NCBI RefSeq assembly: GCF_900496995.4
Contig: NC_044018.1
Location: 30,461,825 to 30,525,824, forward strand
Source of the DNA: Aquila chrysaetos chrysaetos
Lineage: Eukaryota; Chordata; Aves; Accipitriformes; Accipitridae
DNA: 64,000 nt
Direction of reading: 5' to 3'
The notes beneath the pieces were generated by a model that worked only from the letters and a program-made list of their open reading frames with translations, was not told where the DNA came from and searched no databases. The translations under genes and the position numbers were made by a program. Below are positions 33,601 through 48,400 of the stretch, in pieces (the first letter of the stretch is position 1; each line of letters starts with the position of its first letter).

Positions 33601-36394
33601 ACCAAGGTACTCTCTTTGACCTCCCCCCCGACACATGGTGTCTTGCAAGCAGATCAGCTCCCTGGGACAGGACATGGACCCCTCAGAGCAGTGCTCCTAC
33701 TCTGCTCCATCCCAGGTAATGCTGCCTCCTGAAAGGGCTGAGGGGGCAAGACAGATTGGGATGCTAAATTTAAACATTTTTCCAGGGCAGATTAGAACAT
33801 TACTTCACTGTATTTACACAGCTGGGCTCTGCTCTTGCGTTCAAGCTGCAACTGAAAAGAGTATTAAGACTGGGGAGGGGGAGCGGGACAGATGCCAGCT
33901 CTTTGGACAACACTGAGCTTTCTTCCACAGAGCAGAAACCCGGAGTTACAGGAAGGTCAGACGCATTCAGGGCTAAATCTCACTTACAAGCTGTTCCCCC
34001 AGCACACAGTGCCTTGCAGGCTGCCTCATACCAGCCAACAAAGGCAGACAAGGATTACAGGATGTACAGTGGGTTAGGATTCACCCGTTCAAGCTACAGG
34101 ACCGTCTGGGGAGTTTTAGTGCAGCCCCTGTGGTGACGCAGCTTGAGCCAACCGGCCCAGCACAGTGTCTCTGAGCCAGCAGGCAGCGAAGCCTGCGTCA
34201 GACAAGGCAGCACGTGCTGAGCTCTGGCACAGGTACAGCCCCTCCTCTCCCTCGCGTTTTCCTGAAGTCCCACTCTACGAGGCTTCGGCTTTCCACTGCC
34301 TGCCACAAAGCCAGCCTCTCTGCTCCCCTTGTGGTGTTTTATCCTCTTAAGCCAATGCCCACCCCACTGAAGTTTAGTGATCAGGGTACCCCAGCATCAC
34401 CAAGTGCAGACTGGAGATGCGACAGATGAATCACACCAGTTTCACTGGCTATTGCACACAGAGGGTCACTCTGTGCCCATAACGCAGGGATGGGCCCTGG
34501 GGAATCTCCATCCTTGGAGATACTGAAATCTTAGGGCTGGATACAGCCCTGAGCCCTCTGAGGTATCACTGGAGATGGCCCTGCTTTGACCAGGCAGAGG
34601 GACTGCGCTGGAAGGGAGGAACAAGGAAAGAGTCCTCAGGAATTTGCTCCCTTCAAACCAAGGCTTGTCAGAGGGCACAGCTTGTGCCTAGCTACAAACT
34701 CAGCCTCATCACAACTCCAGTTACTGTGGTGCTGGCAGGAGCAGGAGGGCTGGCATCCAACAGACAGGCTGTTAAACACGCTTGAGAAAAGCCTGGGAAC
34801 AAGCGAATTTGTGATATCACATTCTCAAAAGAAGATTTAAATAAACCTGCTTAAGAAAGCTGCAACTTTCCCTCTGTTTTATGCAATGGCCTGTGATCGT
34901 GTTCACATGTTGACAGACTTTTTAAAATCAAGGCTTGTTTGACATAACAGATTCACATAGCTGGAAGGTGCAAACCATGATTTTAACTACAATAGATTGC
35001 AGTTCCATGCACCCCCAGTCCACCTGCACAGGGTGGGCTACAGCACACAGCTCCAGCCTCTCTGGGATCCCCATTGGGCAGCTTACCAGCACAGCAAAAA
35101 CCACAGCTTTTGTGAGGTGTTTCATTATTAAGTGATGAAACTGCAATAATTATGCACACGTTTCAGATTAGCTCAGTTTTATTTTAATCCGTTTTATTTC
35201 AAATGAAGCTGGATTTACACAGAGGGTACTGAGCTACCCAGCACATGGCCACAGCTCGGCCAGTGTAGGAATGCCTCTGGTGGCATGCAGACCCTGAAGG
35301 GAAGGGCCAGGGACCGGAGGGGACAAAGTCCCACGTAGCAGCCAGCTCCACTCAGCCAGCAGTGCTCCAGTCTGGTCAGCACTGGTGAGGGGGCTAGAAA
35401 AAGCCCCGACTAACCTCTCCCCAGGTAACAGGGCTTCGTAGGACACAGTGACAAATCCAGCCCTTCCAGCACCGAGAGGCACAGGAGGGCTGGAGACTAC
35501 CCAGTGCTCTGGAGCAACGCTGCACTGGAAGAGCTTGTAATAACAGAGCTGACAGGAAAGCCCCGTCCAACAGCCCTTCCGCTTCACAGCAAGCGGAGGG
35601 AGGAGTGGAAGCAGCAGCTCCCCGTGCACACCCTCCTTCCCCAAGCAGCTGCACAAGCTGCAGAGTAAGCCAGAGGATCCACCAAACAACCCAGCTGTGC
35701 CAGGCCCGGGCAGAGCAGCGTGCTGGTACCAGGGCTGTGGTCTGTCCATCCTCCAAGCTACATTTGGCGGCAGGAGAGCCGAGCCAGGCTCCCAATGGCA
35801 AGTAAAACAGATCAACTCTGTAGCATGGAGGAAGCATGTGCGCAGGGAAGCAGAGAGGGTCAACCAAGCATGAAGCCATAAGCAAGGGACAGATTTTAGC
35901 ATAGCTGCTGCCATCTCTGCCTTGGGACGCCATCACTGGTATGCAGCTGCATTGAGCTTTGGTAGAGTTAAGAAGGGAGTCAGGAATGAAAGAGTAAGAG
36001 AAACCTGACCCCACACAAGCTTATCCCTTCCTCCCGCCTCCTTGCTGACCCCAGGACATCCCCCAAACCCAGAACTTTAGTTCATTTCCACCAGAACTCA
36101 CACAACCGCAGACTTTTATCCCTGGTGCTGCTTCCTTACCCGTGCTGTTAGCTTAAACCATTAGTAGGAAAGTTAAGAATCCATTGAGCTCACCTAATGC
36201 ACACGCTGTGTGCGGCGCCCATCATCTGATCAAGGCATCTAGAAGTCTGGAGCTGCAATCGGAGGCTTTCAGTAGCCACAGTCAGTGCTCAGACAGAAAC
36301 CTACCTGAACTGGCTCCTCCAGGACCCCGCTGCAGATGGGGCATATAAGGTCTTCATCAACATCCCCCTGAAAACGTGCTACATCATACCCCAT
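30696..36394 (-). CDS. RNF41: E3 ubiquitin ligase RNF41 (Nrdp1/FLRF)
   Basis: Five coding exons: 36394-36305, 33240-32969, 32133-31998, 31690-31587, 31047-30696. They give 317 residues, the usual vertebrate length, frame intact, stop TAA at 30696-30698. RNF41 ubiquitinates ErbB3, Parkin, BRUCE, MyD88 and cytokine receptors and is stabilised by USP8. A C3HC4 RING lies at about residues 18-57 (ICPICSGVLEEPV, APHCEHAFC, CPVDRS), followed by a SIAH/TRAF-like zinc region with CDNAVFGC and NCIKHL. A coiled coil follows (RSVVQQQQTRIAELEKTS) and then the USP8-binding domain from about residue 180 to the end (WVNSLQPARVTRWGGMIS to FAHGVEEI). The start is at 36392-36394, 23 bases inside an exon whose acceptor lies at 36418-36420. 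Confidence 0.98.
33241..36304 (-). other. RNF41 intron between first and second coding exons
   Basis: 3 kb without any conserved reading, RNA gene or recognisable transposon. AT content is higher than in the neighbouring genes. Confidence 0.6.
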
Positions 36395-36417
36395 TGCTCA
36401 TCACCGATGCCAGAACC

Positions 36418-39400
36418 CTGTGGAGGGAAAAAGAAGAGCAGTTAGCAGCAGTTGAGCATCCTGTGGTGTCTGGACAGAGCAGGTCCCGGCCCTCACAGCA
36501 TCCTGGTTCCCAAATTCCTGCTCTCTCCCCCCAGTGTGACCAGCTGCGGTAGCCCCGGGCATGGCTGGAGCTCACAGTCAAGTGCCATATGGAGGAGCGT
36601 GGAGTGGGAAGCGGTCTCAGCCCCGTTTGTGTGTGCTGAACTCCTCCGTTTTGACGTGCTGCTGGCATTGCTTCTCTCCCACACATTATTGCTAATTCTG
36701 CTGCAATTTTTCTTCTTGCTGGTTATTGGGTTTTGGTTTGGGTTTGTTTGGTTTTTTTTTTTTATTGGTTGTTTTGTTTTGTTTTTTCCCCAGAGTTCTA
36801 TTTGGTTTGATGAGAGGACAGCACAGGGGCACCTCTAAAGAGCAAGCCCAGTCCCATGGGCTAAGCAGTGGGATGTGTGCCAGGGACCGTTCCTGGGTAC
36901 AGCCAGACACCCACCAGCCTCGCCACATTGGCTGCGGAGGAACCAGCTCCTTCCCTGGGGACAGCAGGCCCGCTGGCTCCTGGCACCCCAGCTGCCTGCT
37001 GCAGGTATTGTCCTCTGCTGCCATCTCCAGTGGCTTTCGCACTCGGCCAAGCAGACACAGAGTCAATATGCCCAACACCATCTGCAGCAAAGCGTGACCT
37101 CAGCTGGGTGCTCCAGTGGCTGGACGAGGAGCCCCCCATGACTCGCCAAAGCTGTTGGGGCCTCTGCTTCCAGCACGGAGGGCATGCAGCCCTGAGAGCA
37201 GCCCCTCAGGCACCAAGTCCTCACCCCTCCCTGCTGAGGAAGGCATTCCCAGGTAACACCATTCACCAACTTTTTACACTATCTGCCAGAGGCCGACCTT
37301 GAGCTTTGCCCTGGCACACCGGCAGTTACTGGTTCCTCTGTGGCTTGTCCCTAAAGAGCCAGCTCCTCCTCTCCCATTCTCACCAACATCAAAGTCGGTG
37401 ACAAACCGCCACAGCCGTACGCTGCACTTGACTCCAGATAAAGGAGTCCCTACCCCAAACACAAACAGGAGCCAGGAGGGACGGAAGCTGTATGAGGGCA
37501 TGCAGATGCCACATGGGGCTCCGAAACCACCATCCACATGGTGAGGAGACCGTGGCATGGCAGCACTTCCAGCTGTGCAAACACCAGGAGCATCTACTTG
37601 CTCTGGAGGGCAGGCAGGAACTCACCCTGCTGCTGCTCTGCAGCCAGATGTGGCCACCCAGCTCCAGACAGCTCCAGCACCAGCTCCTGCACCTCGGCCG
37701 AGTTGCTTGCACAACACCACGTACCTCCCCAGCCAGCTCGTCACAGCTGAAAGAGCTTTGGCTCTAGACAGATATAGCAAGCAGAGCTGGTTGTGGAAAC
37801 CACTGCGTCTGCTCAGCTAGAGCAGCGAGGGAGGAGAGAAGGTGATGGATGGACACAAAGGGAGGCTGTAGGTAATGCAATGGCTTCATGGTTGGCCCTT
37901 GGGACCCTCCCCAAGTCAAGGGGCAGCAGGGAGGGACTTAAATCAACTCACTGGACACTGTGAAAGTCAGACAATAAATCAGCTCCACACGTGGATGGAT
38001 TCTTTGCTTCCACAGAGCAGGCACAGACAAAGGACTCCTCTGACAGAGGCTGGGGTGGGGAAAGTCCCTGTGTCAGCGTTTGCAATTCAGATAACACGAT
38101 TAACGGCTGCAGGCTGGAAGGAGAACCGATCTCTGAGCAACTAGGATCGGTTGCTCTTAAACCTTCCCACGCCTTTGGACAGATACTGCTCTCCTCCACT
38201 GGGAAGGGACCCAAATTCCTTCCCATCCCTTCATGAGCCACTCGCACTGCAAGTCTCAGCACCTCCAACACATTTACATTGGGTTCAAACCAACTGGAAG
38301 GGCAAACATGGATGTGGAGAACCCAGCACAACAGCTCCTGGCTGCCAGCTGAGCCACAGCACCCATGCAGCCTGCTAGTCCCCAACTGAGGTGCTTCACT
38401 TTGCAGCTGGAACCACACTGACCTTCTCTGTTGCTCAGTGCTCAGGCACTGGTTCATGCCCTGGTGTCTTAACGTGCCTCTGAATGTGTGAGCAACTCCA
38501 CGAGCAGCCTGCCCTCTCCTTCTGCTCAGGAGACACAGCACCTGCTCCTGCACAAGCACTCAGGTATTGAAGTAGAACTGCGCTGGGCACCGCTTCTTCA
38601 GAACCACACTCTCTAGCAACTCAGCTTTCTTTGTCTTTTGCTTCCACACTTCCAAATTCCAACGTCATCCTTCCAACAAACAGTGGGGCAAGACACTAAA
38701 CATCTTCACATCCACTCAGGAAAGAGCCAAGCGGAGGGCAAAACATGAACACCGAAAGCCAGCCTTGCCATCTGCCAAACAGAAGCCACATCAAAACTTG
38801 CTCCAGAAAAATTTCAGCACCTGCACGAGTCTGAGCGCCTCTGAATTCTTCTCATTCCTTGACCCAGCTGTTCCCCCTTCTGCCAGAGATCATCTGTGGG
38901 GCTCTGCCAGCAAGGAGCACCCTGCTGCTATCACGAAGCAGAAACAGGAGAGCTGAAAGTGTCTGCAAAGGCTCGAGTGAGATGAAGCTGGCAACCCAAT
39001 CTCCCTCCTGCTAGATCCAGAGGTGAATTATTGACCTGGCCCTGCAGGATACTGGATACACTCGTTCTTCCCTGGGCTCAGCAACCTGCAGGATGGCCCC
39101 AAAGAAGGTATCACACAGCCAATACGAGCAAGCCCTACTTGTGCAGTGCTACTCAGCAAGAGCAATGATTTGCAGGCTGCGGGGATCCATCATGTGCTGA
39201 ACCGAAGCACAAAGAAAATACCTTTCCTGGAAGGGCTTCCAGAGGCAGTCAGACACCAGGGTGAAGTCAAGCCAAACCATCTGCAACACGGGCAAGACAC
39301 AATACAGGGGAGTGAAGGCTGAGCAGGAACCCAGACAAACCCAGTTACAGGAAATTGCTTCTCCAGTAAACAGCAACTGCCACCTATGATTATACTTGAT

Positions 39401-42400
39401 TTAAGCGAATGAGCTTCCCAATCCTGCCCTCTCCAAATACGCACAGCTCCTTGACCCCAGCACCATCAGCCTCCCTAGGGCTGGGCAAGGAGAGGGGATA
39501 GCTCGCACAGATCAGAGGCCAGTCACAGAACTGGGCTTTAGCCCAAATTACAGAGAAAAGCTGGGATAAGTCACTTTTTCCCTACTACCCCTGTCATCAC
39601 GCTCCTGCCTTGTCTTTGTAGATTGTCATCTTCTTGGCCTGGGGACTTCAAGTGCATGCACACTGCTCAACACAGAAGAGATCTACATAGCAACAAGGGC
39701 TTGATGGTATCAGAGAGGATCAGTAATTAACAAGTCAAAAGCACTTTGACTTCCTACCCTTACCTAAAGCCTCCTCAGCATCCACCAGCAGAGACAAAGG
39801 TTCCTAATAAGCCCTTGGGGAAGTAGAGGACAGGAAAGAGGAAGGCAACAACTCACTCCCCAGCTGGTTAGAGCAGTGCTGCACCAAGGACAGCCCCAAG
39901 CCTGTCTCATCGCCATGGCAGGGATTCCCCAGCTCCCCAACTGCATCTCATCTCAAGCCCCGACTTGTGCAGCTCTTCCATCCTCCCCACAAACCCGCCA
40001 TTTAAATAGGCAAACATGACATCTAAAAGTTAAGGCAGACCATCACTGTCAACTCCCCCTACTCTGGTCACAGGACATTCATTCCCACATACCCAACGCA
40101 TTGCAGTTTTGCTCCAAATCTTGGGCAGACAGGGGCTTCACTCAGTTGTCTGGCATGAGCTTACCTCCGTCCTTCAAATGGTGGTACAGGATCACAGCGA
40201 GCAAGGCTGGGGCTCCTCTGACCCAAAGCTTATCTGCCCATCTTTCATGTTAGCAGCAAGCATATAGATAAGATTTCCGTGGTAATATTGTGCTGTCTTC
40301 CAGCACGATAACTAACTGTTCCTGCCCCCAGAGGAAAATTGCTGAAAAATTTTTTTCTGTTGACAAAAGGAAAATTAATAGCTTAAAAAAAGCTCCCCCT
40401 CCTCCTTGGAAAAAAAAGAAAAAAGAAAAAGTCAGCATGGGAGCCCGAGGATTTGTTCCACAGCCCCCAGAGCACATGTTCACATGTTCCCTCCTTTTTG
40501 CCACAATATGTTCGAGCCGCTGGATCCCAGACACTCCGGCTGAGCCAAGCTTTCTGCCTGGTTGACTGCTCCAGGCACAGTCTGTGGAGCAAGCCAGCAT
40601 CTACCGGCTCCGAAGGAGCTCTCCATTCCACCGGCACAAGGAGGCTGAGTCATCTGGGGCTCGCAGGGTTGTACTTCCATGCTCCTGCTCACCCACACAG
40701 CCAGCTCTCCTTGGTCAACAGCTGTTTCAGGCTACAAGCACACCTGGGCATGGGCAAGGATCCAGAGCAACCTGGAAAGGGCCTGGCCCTAGACAGCTTT
40801 GCTGGGAAAGCAGCATCTTCCACGAGATCTTACAGCACGCTCTTGGCTGCAGGTCCCAGGACAGGAGCAGACACCTCCACCTGTACCATGCGAACAGCGT
40901 GCCAGGCTGTCGGGAGACACTGACTCACTCCCAGGAGCTGATGAGTACGAGTGTGAGCAACACGAGCAAGGACCAGCATAGAGGCAGACAACAGCACTGG
41001 AAGGGAAGCAAGTTTCACCCAGGTAAACGAGGCACTGGCTACAAAACTCCCCAGGCCCCCAGCCACCCCGAGCCTGACAAGGTGAAGGTTTGAAAGAGGT
41101 ACCAACCCACCTCGACCCGCACAGCTATGCCAGGCAGAACAGGCGACGGGGATGACTCTGCACTCACAGCTAGAGCTCACTGAGATAAACCAACCCAATC
41201 CAAGGCAGACAATAAATGACAACAGTGAGAACAACATGATCACAGGAGCAGAGCCAGCACCTACCTACTAAACACATGGCAAAAAATACGCCTGGAAAAA
41301 TCAGAGCACAATGGTCAGTAAAGCCAAGGACTGGATGAAGAGCAGCGACCACCCCAGGGCCTTGTGTTCAAACACAAAGGTGTCCAGCTTCTCCCCAGGG
41401 ACACCAGCTGCTGGCAGCATCTGCCAGCTCTGCTGCCTGCCCTCCTTTAGCAGATCCACACAGCCAGCCCCTCTTCTGAGCCAGTATCTGGTGCCAGTTC
41501 ACTAGGGAAGCCCATCCCTTCTGTGGAAATACAGAAGACCAGACAGAATCCCTTAAAAAAATTAAAAACAAACAAAACAAATCAAACTTAATTAGCCTGT
41601 GTTGGAAGTCTCCAGCATTCAGGCTTTGCCTGGTTCTCAGGGAAAAAAAGACACTATTTTCTCATTATTTCCAATAAAAGTGTTGCCAACAGATACCAGA
41701 GCCGCTTTGCAGCTGGGATAGCTCGGAAGAAACCTGTTCTGTGAGCAATGGTGTTTTTAATAATCTTTCCTAATTTCATCAGCTTTGTGAGCCAAAAGAA
41801 ATAGAATTAAAACCAGAAAGCAAGGGGGAGGGGAGGAAAGGGAGAGAAAACAACATATGGATGCAAGAGGGGCTGTTCTGTAGCAGTTAAAGCCCAGCAT
41901 GGGAGCCAGGACACCAGCGATCTTCTCACTGGTTTGCACTGTGTGTGTTCTGGGGCACCACACTTTGTTGTCTCTATTTCCCTGCTGTGAGTAAATACGT
42001 AACATCTCCGGGGGGCTGCACAGTTTCTGAAGCAGTCTTGCTGCTGCTGGAAAGTTTCCAGGTGAAAAAAAAAAAAAAAAGTGATCCAGAAGCCTAAAGA
42101 AGTCAAAGTTTTGCAGCAACTGGCTCCCAGCCCCCAGGATCTGCATCCATTTAAGATGGCCTCTGCTCCCAGGAGGCCAGGTCACACCAAGGAAAGAGGC
42201 TGCCAGCACTGCCAGTGGGACAGCACAAGACCAGGGACAGAGCTACACAGCAGAAGCTGCCCCGTCCATACCTGGGAGGGAGCGCAGGGGCTCTGCAGGG
42301 GGGCTGACGTTTGGCTGAAGCACTTTGCTGGGCTCCATCACCCAGACCAGGTGAGGAGGCTGCTCGGATAGGATCAGGGCTGGCGCCAGGACGCAGGCAA

Positions 42401-45400
42401 AAGGGCTCTGCTCAGCCAGATCTCTGGTCTGACAAGCAGATTGAAGACGGAAGAGTCATCAGTGTTGAAGCTGTGCCCATGTCCGTGCCTTTCAGCTTTA
42501 AAGCAGCTCCTAACTGACCTGACACAATGGAAGTTTCACAGGAAACCCTCATGTCAGCAACCAGAGCTGGCTCCGGTGACAGCAGCCTGTTGCCGTACAA
42601 CAGGAGAGGATTCACCAGCCCAACGACAGTCAGTGTGCAGAGCTGCGACAGTCTGTTGATGTCCTGCAAGCGACCCAGTTAGTGCAGCCCAGCTGGCCAG
42701 GGGCAGCTTGCCAAGCCTGGGTGATTACTCGCCTGCCCTCCTGCCAGCACCGCTCACTGTGGCTCACGACATCCTCTGGCATCTGAAGTCTGTGCATTTT
42801 AGAGCACAGCACGATCAGCAGCTGTGACAAACTTGCTGGGCCCCTGCAAGCCACATACTCAAGATGAGTGCCCAGTGCATGGCCACCCTGCTCCAGGTTA
42901 GAGCCACTCAGCAGTCGTGGGGCCCAGTGCTATAAACAGACCCCAGTGTCACACAAGAAAGGAAGACCAGTCTGAAATTGAAGATTAAGAAGAACAATAT
43001 TGAATCTGAACATGCAGCATAATCTAAAGCTGGCTGAAAGTCCCTCTGCCTGACCTAGATGTCCAGCGACCCAGTTTCTAAACCACACAGTACAGCAGGA
43101 CAGAAACAAGCCCAGTGCATGTTGTACATTCCTGGCCAAAGCGACTTCCCTGCACTGCCGGGCCTGGCAGGGAACCGAAGCAGGCACTTGCTGACACACA
43201 GGCTGAGCACAAATCCAAACTTTGCCCTAATCTGGAACTATGAGCTCTCTGCTCAGATACAGGCCCCATTAGGATTTAATGGCAAGGAAGAGCTGGCACA
43301 GCGTACATCCCATAGTTTCTTTGGAAATGAAACACCAGCAGTGCAAGTCTGGCTGCCACATCCCCCATGGCTCCTCCAGCTGGGGTTGTGCACCCAGCAA
43401 GGCACACCGATGGGAGTTACAGAGCTGTGCATTACAGAAATGCAAAGGCAGCGAGAAAAAACAAACTCTCAGTTTTGAGATACAGGCTGGGGGCCAGCCA
43501 CCTTCTCTACTGCACTCTCCTCGCTGCACAGGGCTTCAGCAGCTCTGTCGAGCCCCACAGACTTGGCCAGACCATTCCAGGTGACTCCGTTTATAGCCTT
43601 GACTCTTGTCAGACTTTCCTGGTCTTTCTGATCATTACCTTGACTTTTCTGGTACAAAATCACACCCCGCGCTCACCGGTGTTACATGCTGCTCAACAGA
43701 GCAGATCTGATTTCAAATGCCAGCACCAAAACCAATCCGGGTTCAGAGTCCAGCCAGCACGGGCAATCCCTGGGCTCAGCCACACACAGAGTCTCATGCT
43801 CAGAGCTACCCGTGAGGTCTGGAGAGGCAACTCAGCGGCCGCAGGATCAGATTCGTGGCATTGCTCTGCCTGTTCTTTTGCTTCTTCCCAATTTGATGGC
43901 ATCTGGCTTGCCTGACTGTGTGCCATGAGCCTGCATGGTTTAGTGGCTTTCCCAGGAATTTCTGCACGCATTTAAAACATCCATGGGCCATGAACTTAAA
44001 AACCACTGGCACAGACAAGAGTGCTGGTCTGCAGGCCAGGCCAGTCGCTTCACCTGCCTGACTTCACCTTCTCCATCAAGAGTAACTGGTGAAGAGCAGC
44101 AGATAAAACAAACCAGTTCTGCGTGCATGCCCACCACCAGTAACCACCAGCTGCTTGGCATGTGCATAATTAACCACCCCACTAATGACACCACAGAGCA
44201 GGAGCACTCCCTCCCCACCAAAAAAATTGATCAGACACTCAAACAGCCTCAGCTGAAACGTGACTCGTTTGCTCCTCTCCAGCATTAATACACAGGGCCT
44301 CTAATTGCTATTGCACATACCCAGGAAGCAGACAGCAATTTAAAGTAATTTACGCTCCACTCACAGGAAAAGCCAGCGAAGCAATCCTAACAGCAACTCC
44401 AGTTTCAGGGAAGAGCCCGGCAAGCCTTCTTGCTCTGCGATATAGCAGCATTCAAGCAGCACTGCTCCGCAGCACAACTCTGCACAGACTGGTACCGTAG
44501 CAGAGCCGCACTCCAGGCTCAAAGGGAACACCAAGGAGTTGTGTTTGATTTACCCGACACCAACTAGTATCTTGATTCTTGCTTACTAATCCTTTAAAGG
44601 GTTACCACCCACTTCAACATAATTGTTGAGCTAATGTGCTTGTTTTGGAACAATGGTGCCATGAGTTAATTCACTCCTTCTCCAAACCGTGTTTCCTTCA
44701 GCAGGAACAAAACCCGATGGATTCAGCATGCTCCCTGCAGTCCCTCCCACACCTGAAATAATCAATATCCCCCAGGCCTAAAACTTTTTTTGGGTGGAGA
44801 TGTTTCTTCAAAGTGTTTTAACCAGTTAGCAGAGACTTCAGGAATGACTGACTGTAATCCACAAAGTTTTAGTACATACTATTTTGATTCAAGAGGCCAC
44901 AGGCAAAACAAAAATATTACTCATTATTTGCTAATTAAATGCCAAAAGCATTGAGAGTACAAATCTAACAGCTCTTCCCATAAAGATTTTTCCTCCAGTG
45001 TTGATCTTCTGTTTGACATTAGCACACATCCAGAAAGCAAAACTTTCCAAAGGAAAAAAAAAAAAAAAACAAACCAAATTTTTTCTAAAAAGCCTTTCAC
45101 AAGTCAAAGGAAGCTTTTCCCCAAGTACATACAGGCAAACAAGATCAAAAGGAAAGCGGGGTTAAACAATCATTCTCGGTTGTATAATAGGAAGAAAACA
45201 CATCAATTGTGAGGCCCTGCCCACATTCAAGATCCCGTTTTGGTAGGACAAACAACATGTTGAAGAGCTCCTATTAACCCCTGCAGAATCAGGCTAGAGG
45301 GCTTTGCCACCCAGCAAGGCCATTCCTTATTCTGGGAAGCTCTTCAGGATCACTAAAGCCCAGCTGATAGTCCCAGGAACACCTACAGGCATTGTGCCCA

Positions 45401-48400
45401 ACGCTGGCAGCACCTCAGAATCCCACGACATGAAACAACACTACCAGCACCAAAAAAAGCACAGCCAGCCTGCAGTGTCTCCGAGCTGGGACCCAACAAA
45501 CTCATCCTGTTTTCCATACTTTCAGTGCATTGAAAGGATTTAAGTGAAAGAGGCTGGAGGCAGAATAGCTCACCATGGAAATCAGCCACCTCAAGAAGGA
45601 AAGCAAAAAAAATTGGGGGGGAAGTTCCTCTAGGCAGCGGCTGAAAGCTGAGTGGCTCTCAGCACAGCAAGCTCACATCGCACTGTGCAGTTTCACCTCT
45701 GCACCTACACAAGCAAAGGAGGTGACAGGGAGGTGGACGACCCAGTGTGCAGCCACAGGGCAAGGGCATTATCCCCTCAGACTGGGCAAGGCTCATCTGA
45801 AAAAGCAAGCCAAACAGCCCAGGTAAAATGCCGCGGTGCCCCATCCCTCCTGCCTCCAGCACAGCCTGCTCCCTGGTGCACGCTCGGCACAAGACAGCTT
45901 TTACCCATCCCATCCCCAATTCCACGGCCAGAGAACTGAAACAGCAGCTCTCTTCCAAAGCTGTGGGATGAGCAGAAGCAACGTCCACAGACTAGATCAA
46001 ACCCCTGCTCCGCTCCAGCCACCCTTACCTTCAGCCTGCGAGGAACATGACAAGATCTCTCTTGGTGCTGCATCAAGTCCTACAGCCCTATGAAATGCAT
46101 AATCAAGAATCGCAGCTGACTGCAAGCCTCTGCTTCGCAACTGAAAGCAGCTCAGGGAACACAGTTTGGTGCTGCAGGTTGCTAAGCCATGGCAACGACT
46201 TCTGGCGGGGGGGGGGGGGGGGGGTGTGTGTAAAAAATCACATTGTTTCAGGAACATCAAGGTCCTGCTCTTTATTAAGACATTCTGACAGGGTGGCCTG
46301 ACCTGGAGCTGCTGAGCTGCCCACCCAATTCCTGCCACTTCCTTTCTGTACTTTCTTCAGATCAAGCCCTTCCAAACCTCAGGAATTCAATCTACAGTGC
46401 TGTGAAGGGGCTTTGACACCTCAGACAGGACTGCCAAAGGGGCAGAAATAATACACCAAGCCCCACAGCTATGTAATAACACAGGGACAACCAGCAGAAC
46501 ACTCAAAGGTCAGCACCACTTTCGTGTCGCGGAAGGAAACCTCGTGGCAGATTCCCTCAAGACAGTATTATATTCCTCCAAAAATATTTCAACAGGAGGG
46601 GGGTGCACTCCTTCACAGGGCTACACCCACGCTTTGTCTCCTGCCGAGCACTCACCTGCCTTGCAGAGGCTGCAGTACCCCAGCTGCAGCCCCAGGGTGA
46701 GACCCTGCCCGTGACCCCCCCCGGGCACAGAAGGGCTGTCACCAATCATCCTCAGGAATGGGGGATACACTCGGTCTGGGTATCACAGACAGAACCGCAG
46801 CCTCCCAAGCCTCAGGTTCCTATGCCCCGGGTTTATCAGAGGGGAACTGTTCAAGATCCAGGCAGAAACACACATTTCTGGTTTTGTTCTTTCTGCTTGA
46901 GCTTAGAATATTCTTCCCACTTGCTGCATTTCAACACTGCAAAGTCTCTTTATTTTGCTTGAGCTCTCTGCAACAGCTCCTGCCTACCAGGAACCCAAGG
47001 CAGGAACTAAACAAGGTCTTGTGACTTGGGGTACAAGCTCCCATTAAAAACTACTCGAGCCACCAGCTGCCCGGGCACTGGCTGCCCTCCCCAGCTGTCG
47101 CCTGAGCTCTGACACATCTCACAAACCCCAGAGATCACGGAGGAATGCGGCGCAGCATGCTACCGCAGCCTCCAGCATGTCTACAGGCAGATGCAGCAAG
47201 ACCAGAGGAAGACGTTGCCACCGACAGCCCAGAGGCAGGAACCTGGCCCCAGCCTACTTTTGGGGGGCTGCACGTTCCTCATCCACGACAGCAGAGACAC
47301 CGGCAGGCTCCGACAGGGACGGGGCCTCTCGCACGTGCTGGGCCCTGCAGCCACAAGAAGTGGTTTGTCTGGAGAGCGTTCATGGCTACAGAGAAGGATG
47401 CAAGGGTCTGCAAGGCGGGTGTCCCTTCGTTAGATAAGCGGAACAAACCACTTGTTAACAGCTGGGGCCATGCTGGAATTACACAGCACAGCTTTACCCA
47501 GATCTGCCAAGCCTTTTATTTTCTGGTTTGTTTCTTACAGCATCAAGACAACAAAAAAATAAACAGCCTAAATCTGAAGTTAAACTAGTTTATGTTTGGG
47601 TTTTTTTTCCACCCCCCAGAAACAGCAGATGTAAGTCACAGCCAGCAAAATGTCTGAATACACACACTCAGTTATAAAAAGCATCCCATATCGCTGCTCC
47701 ATCAGTAGCCTGTCCCCTCCCAACTCTAACTGCTCTGCCAGAAGTGGAAGCGATGCCTTGTCCCAAAGGAAACCATGCTGGGCAGTTCCTTTAAACAAGG
47801 GCATATGTACTGCTCCGGTACCTGCCACAGAAAGGCAGACCCAGGATGCACGAGGACGCCCGTGAACCACTGCCTCCACCAGCAGCACCCCAAGAGGTCC
47901 CAGCTCCTCAAACAGGAGGAGAGGATTCCCAAGAGCCCAGGGCAGAACCTGAGGCCCTCGCTGAGACAGTTCAGCAGCCTGGCCTGCGCAGGTCAGCCAA
48001 GCCTCCACGCTCCCAGTCAGACCCACCTTCGACTATCGGCACTACCGTTGCACCGAGCGAGCCCAGACCAGCTGCCACATGGACATCATAACACAAGAAG
48101 ACCAAAGGGGTTTCTGCCTTCAATCGAAAGCATTTGGATGTGAGGGATCTCTTTAGACTCGGTGAATAATCCCATCCTCAGAGCAGAGCAGCACAGATCC
48201 TATTCAGCAAGAAGTGTTTCCTGTTTTCTGCCACGAGGAGCCCACACAAGCTGCAAAGCCCCAGCAGTTGGCCAGTCACCAAGCTGACTGATGAGCGAGA
48301 AAACACAGGCAGAGACCGCTTGAGCAGCGCAACTCACAGCTCGCTTTTACCTTTAGGTTTGTTTGAAGTTCGCTTTGCATTGCCTCCAGCTGTCTCTGCA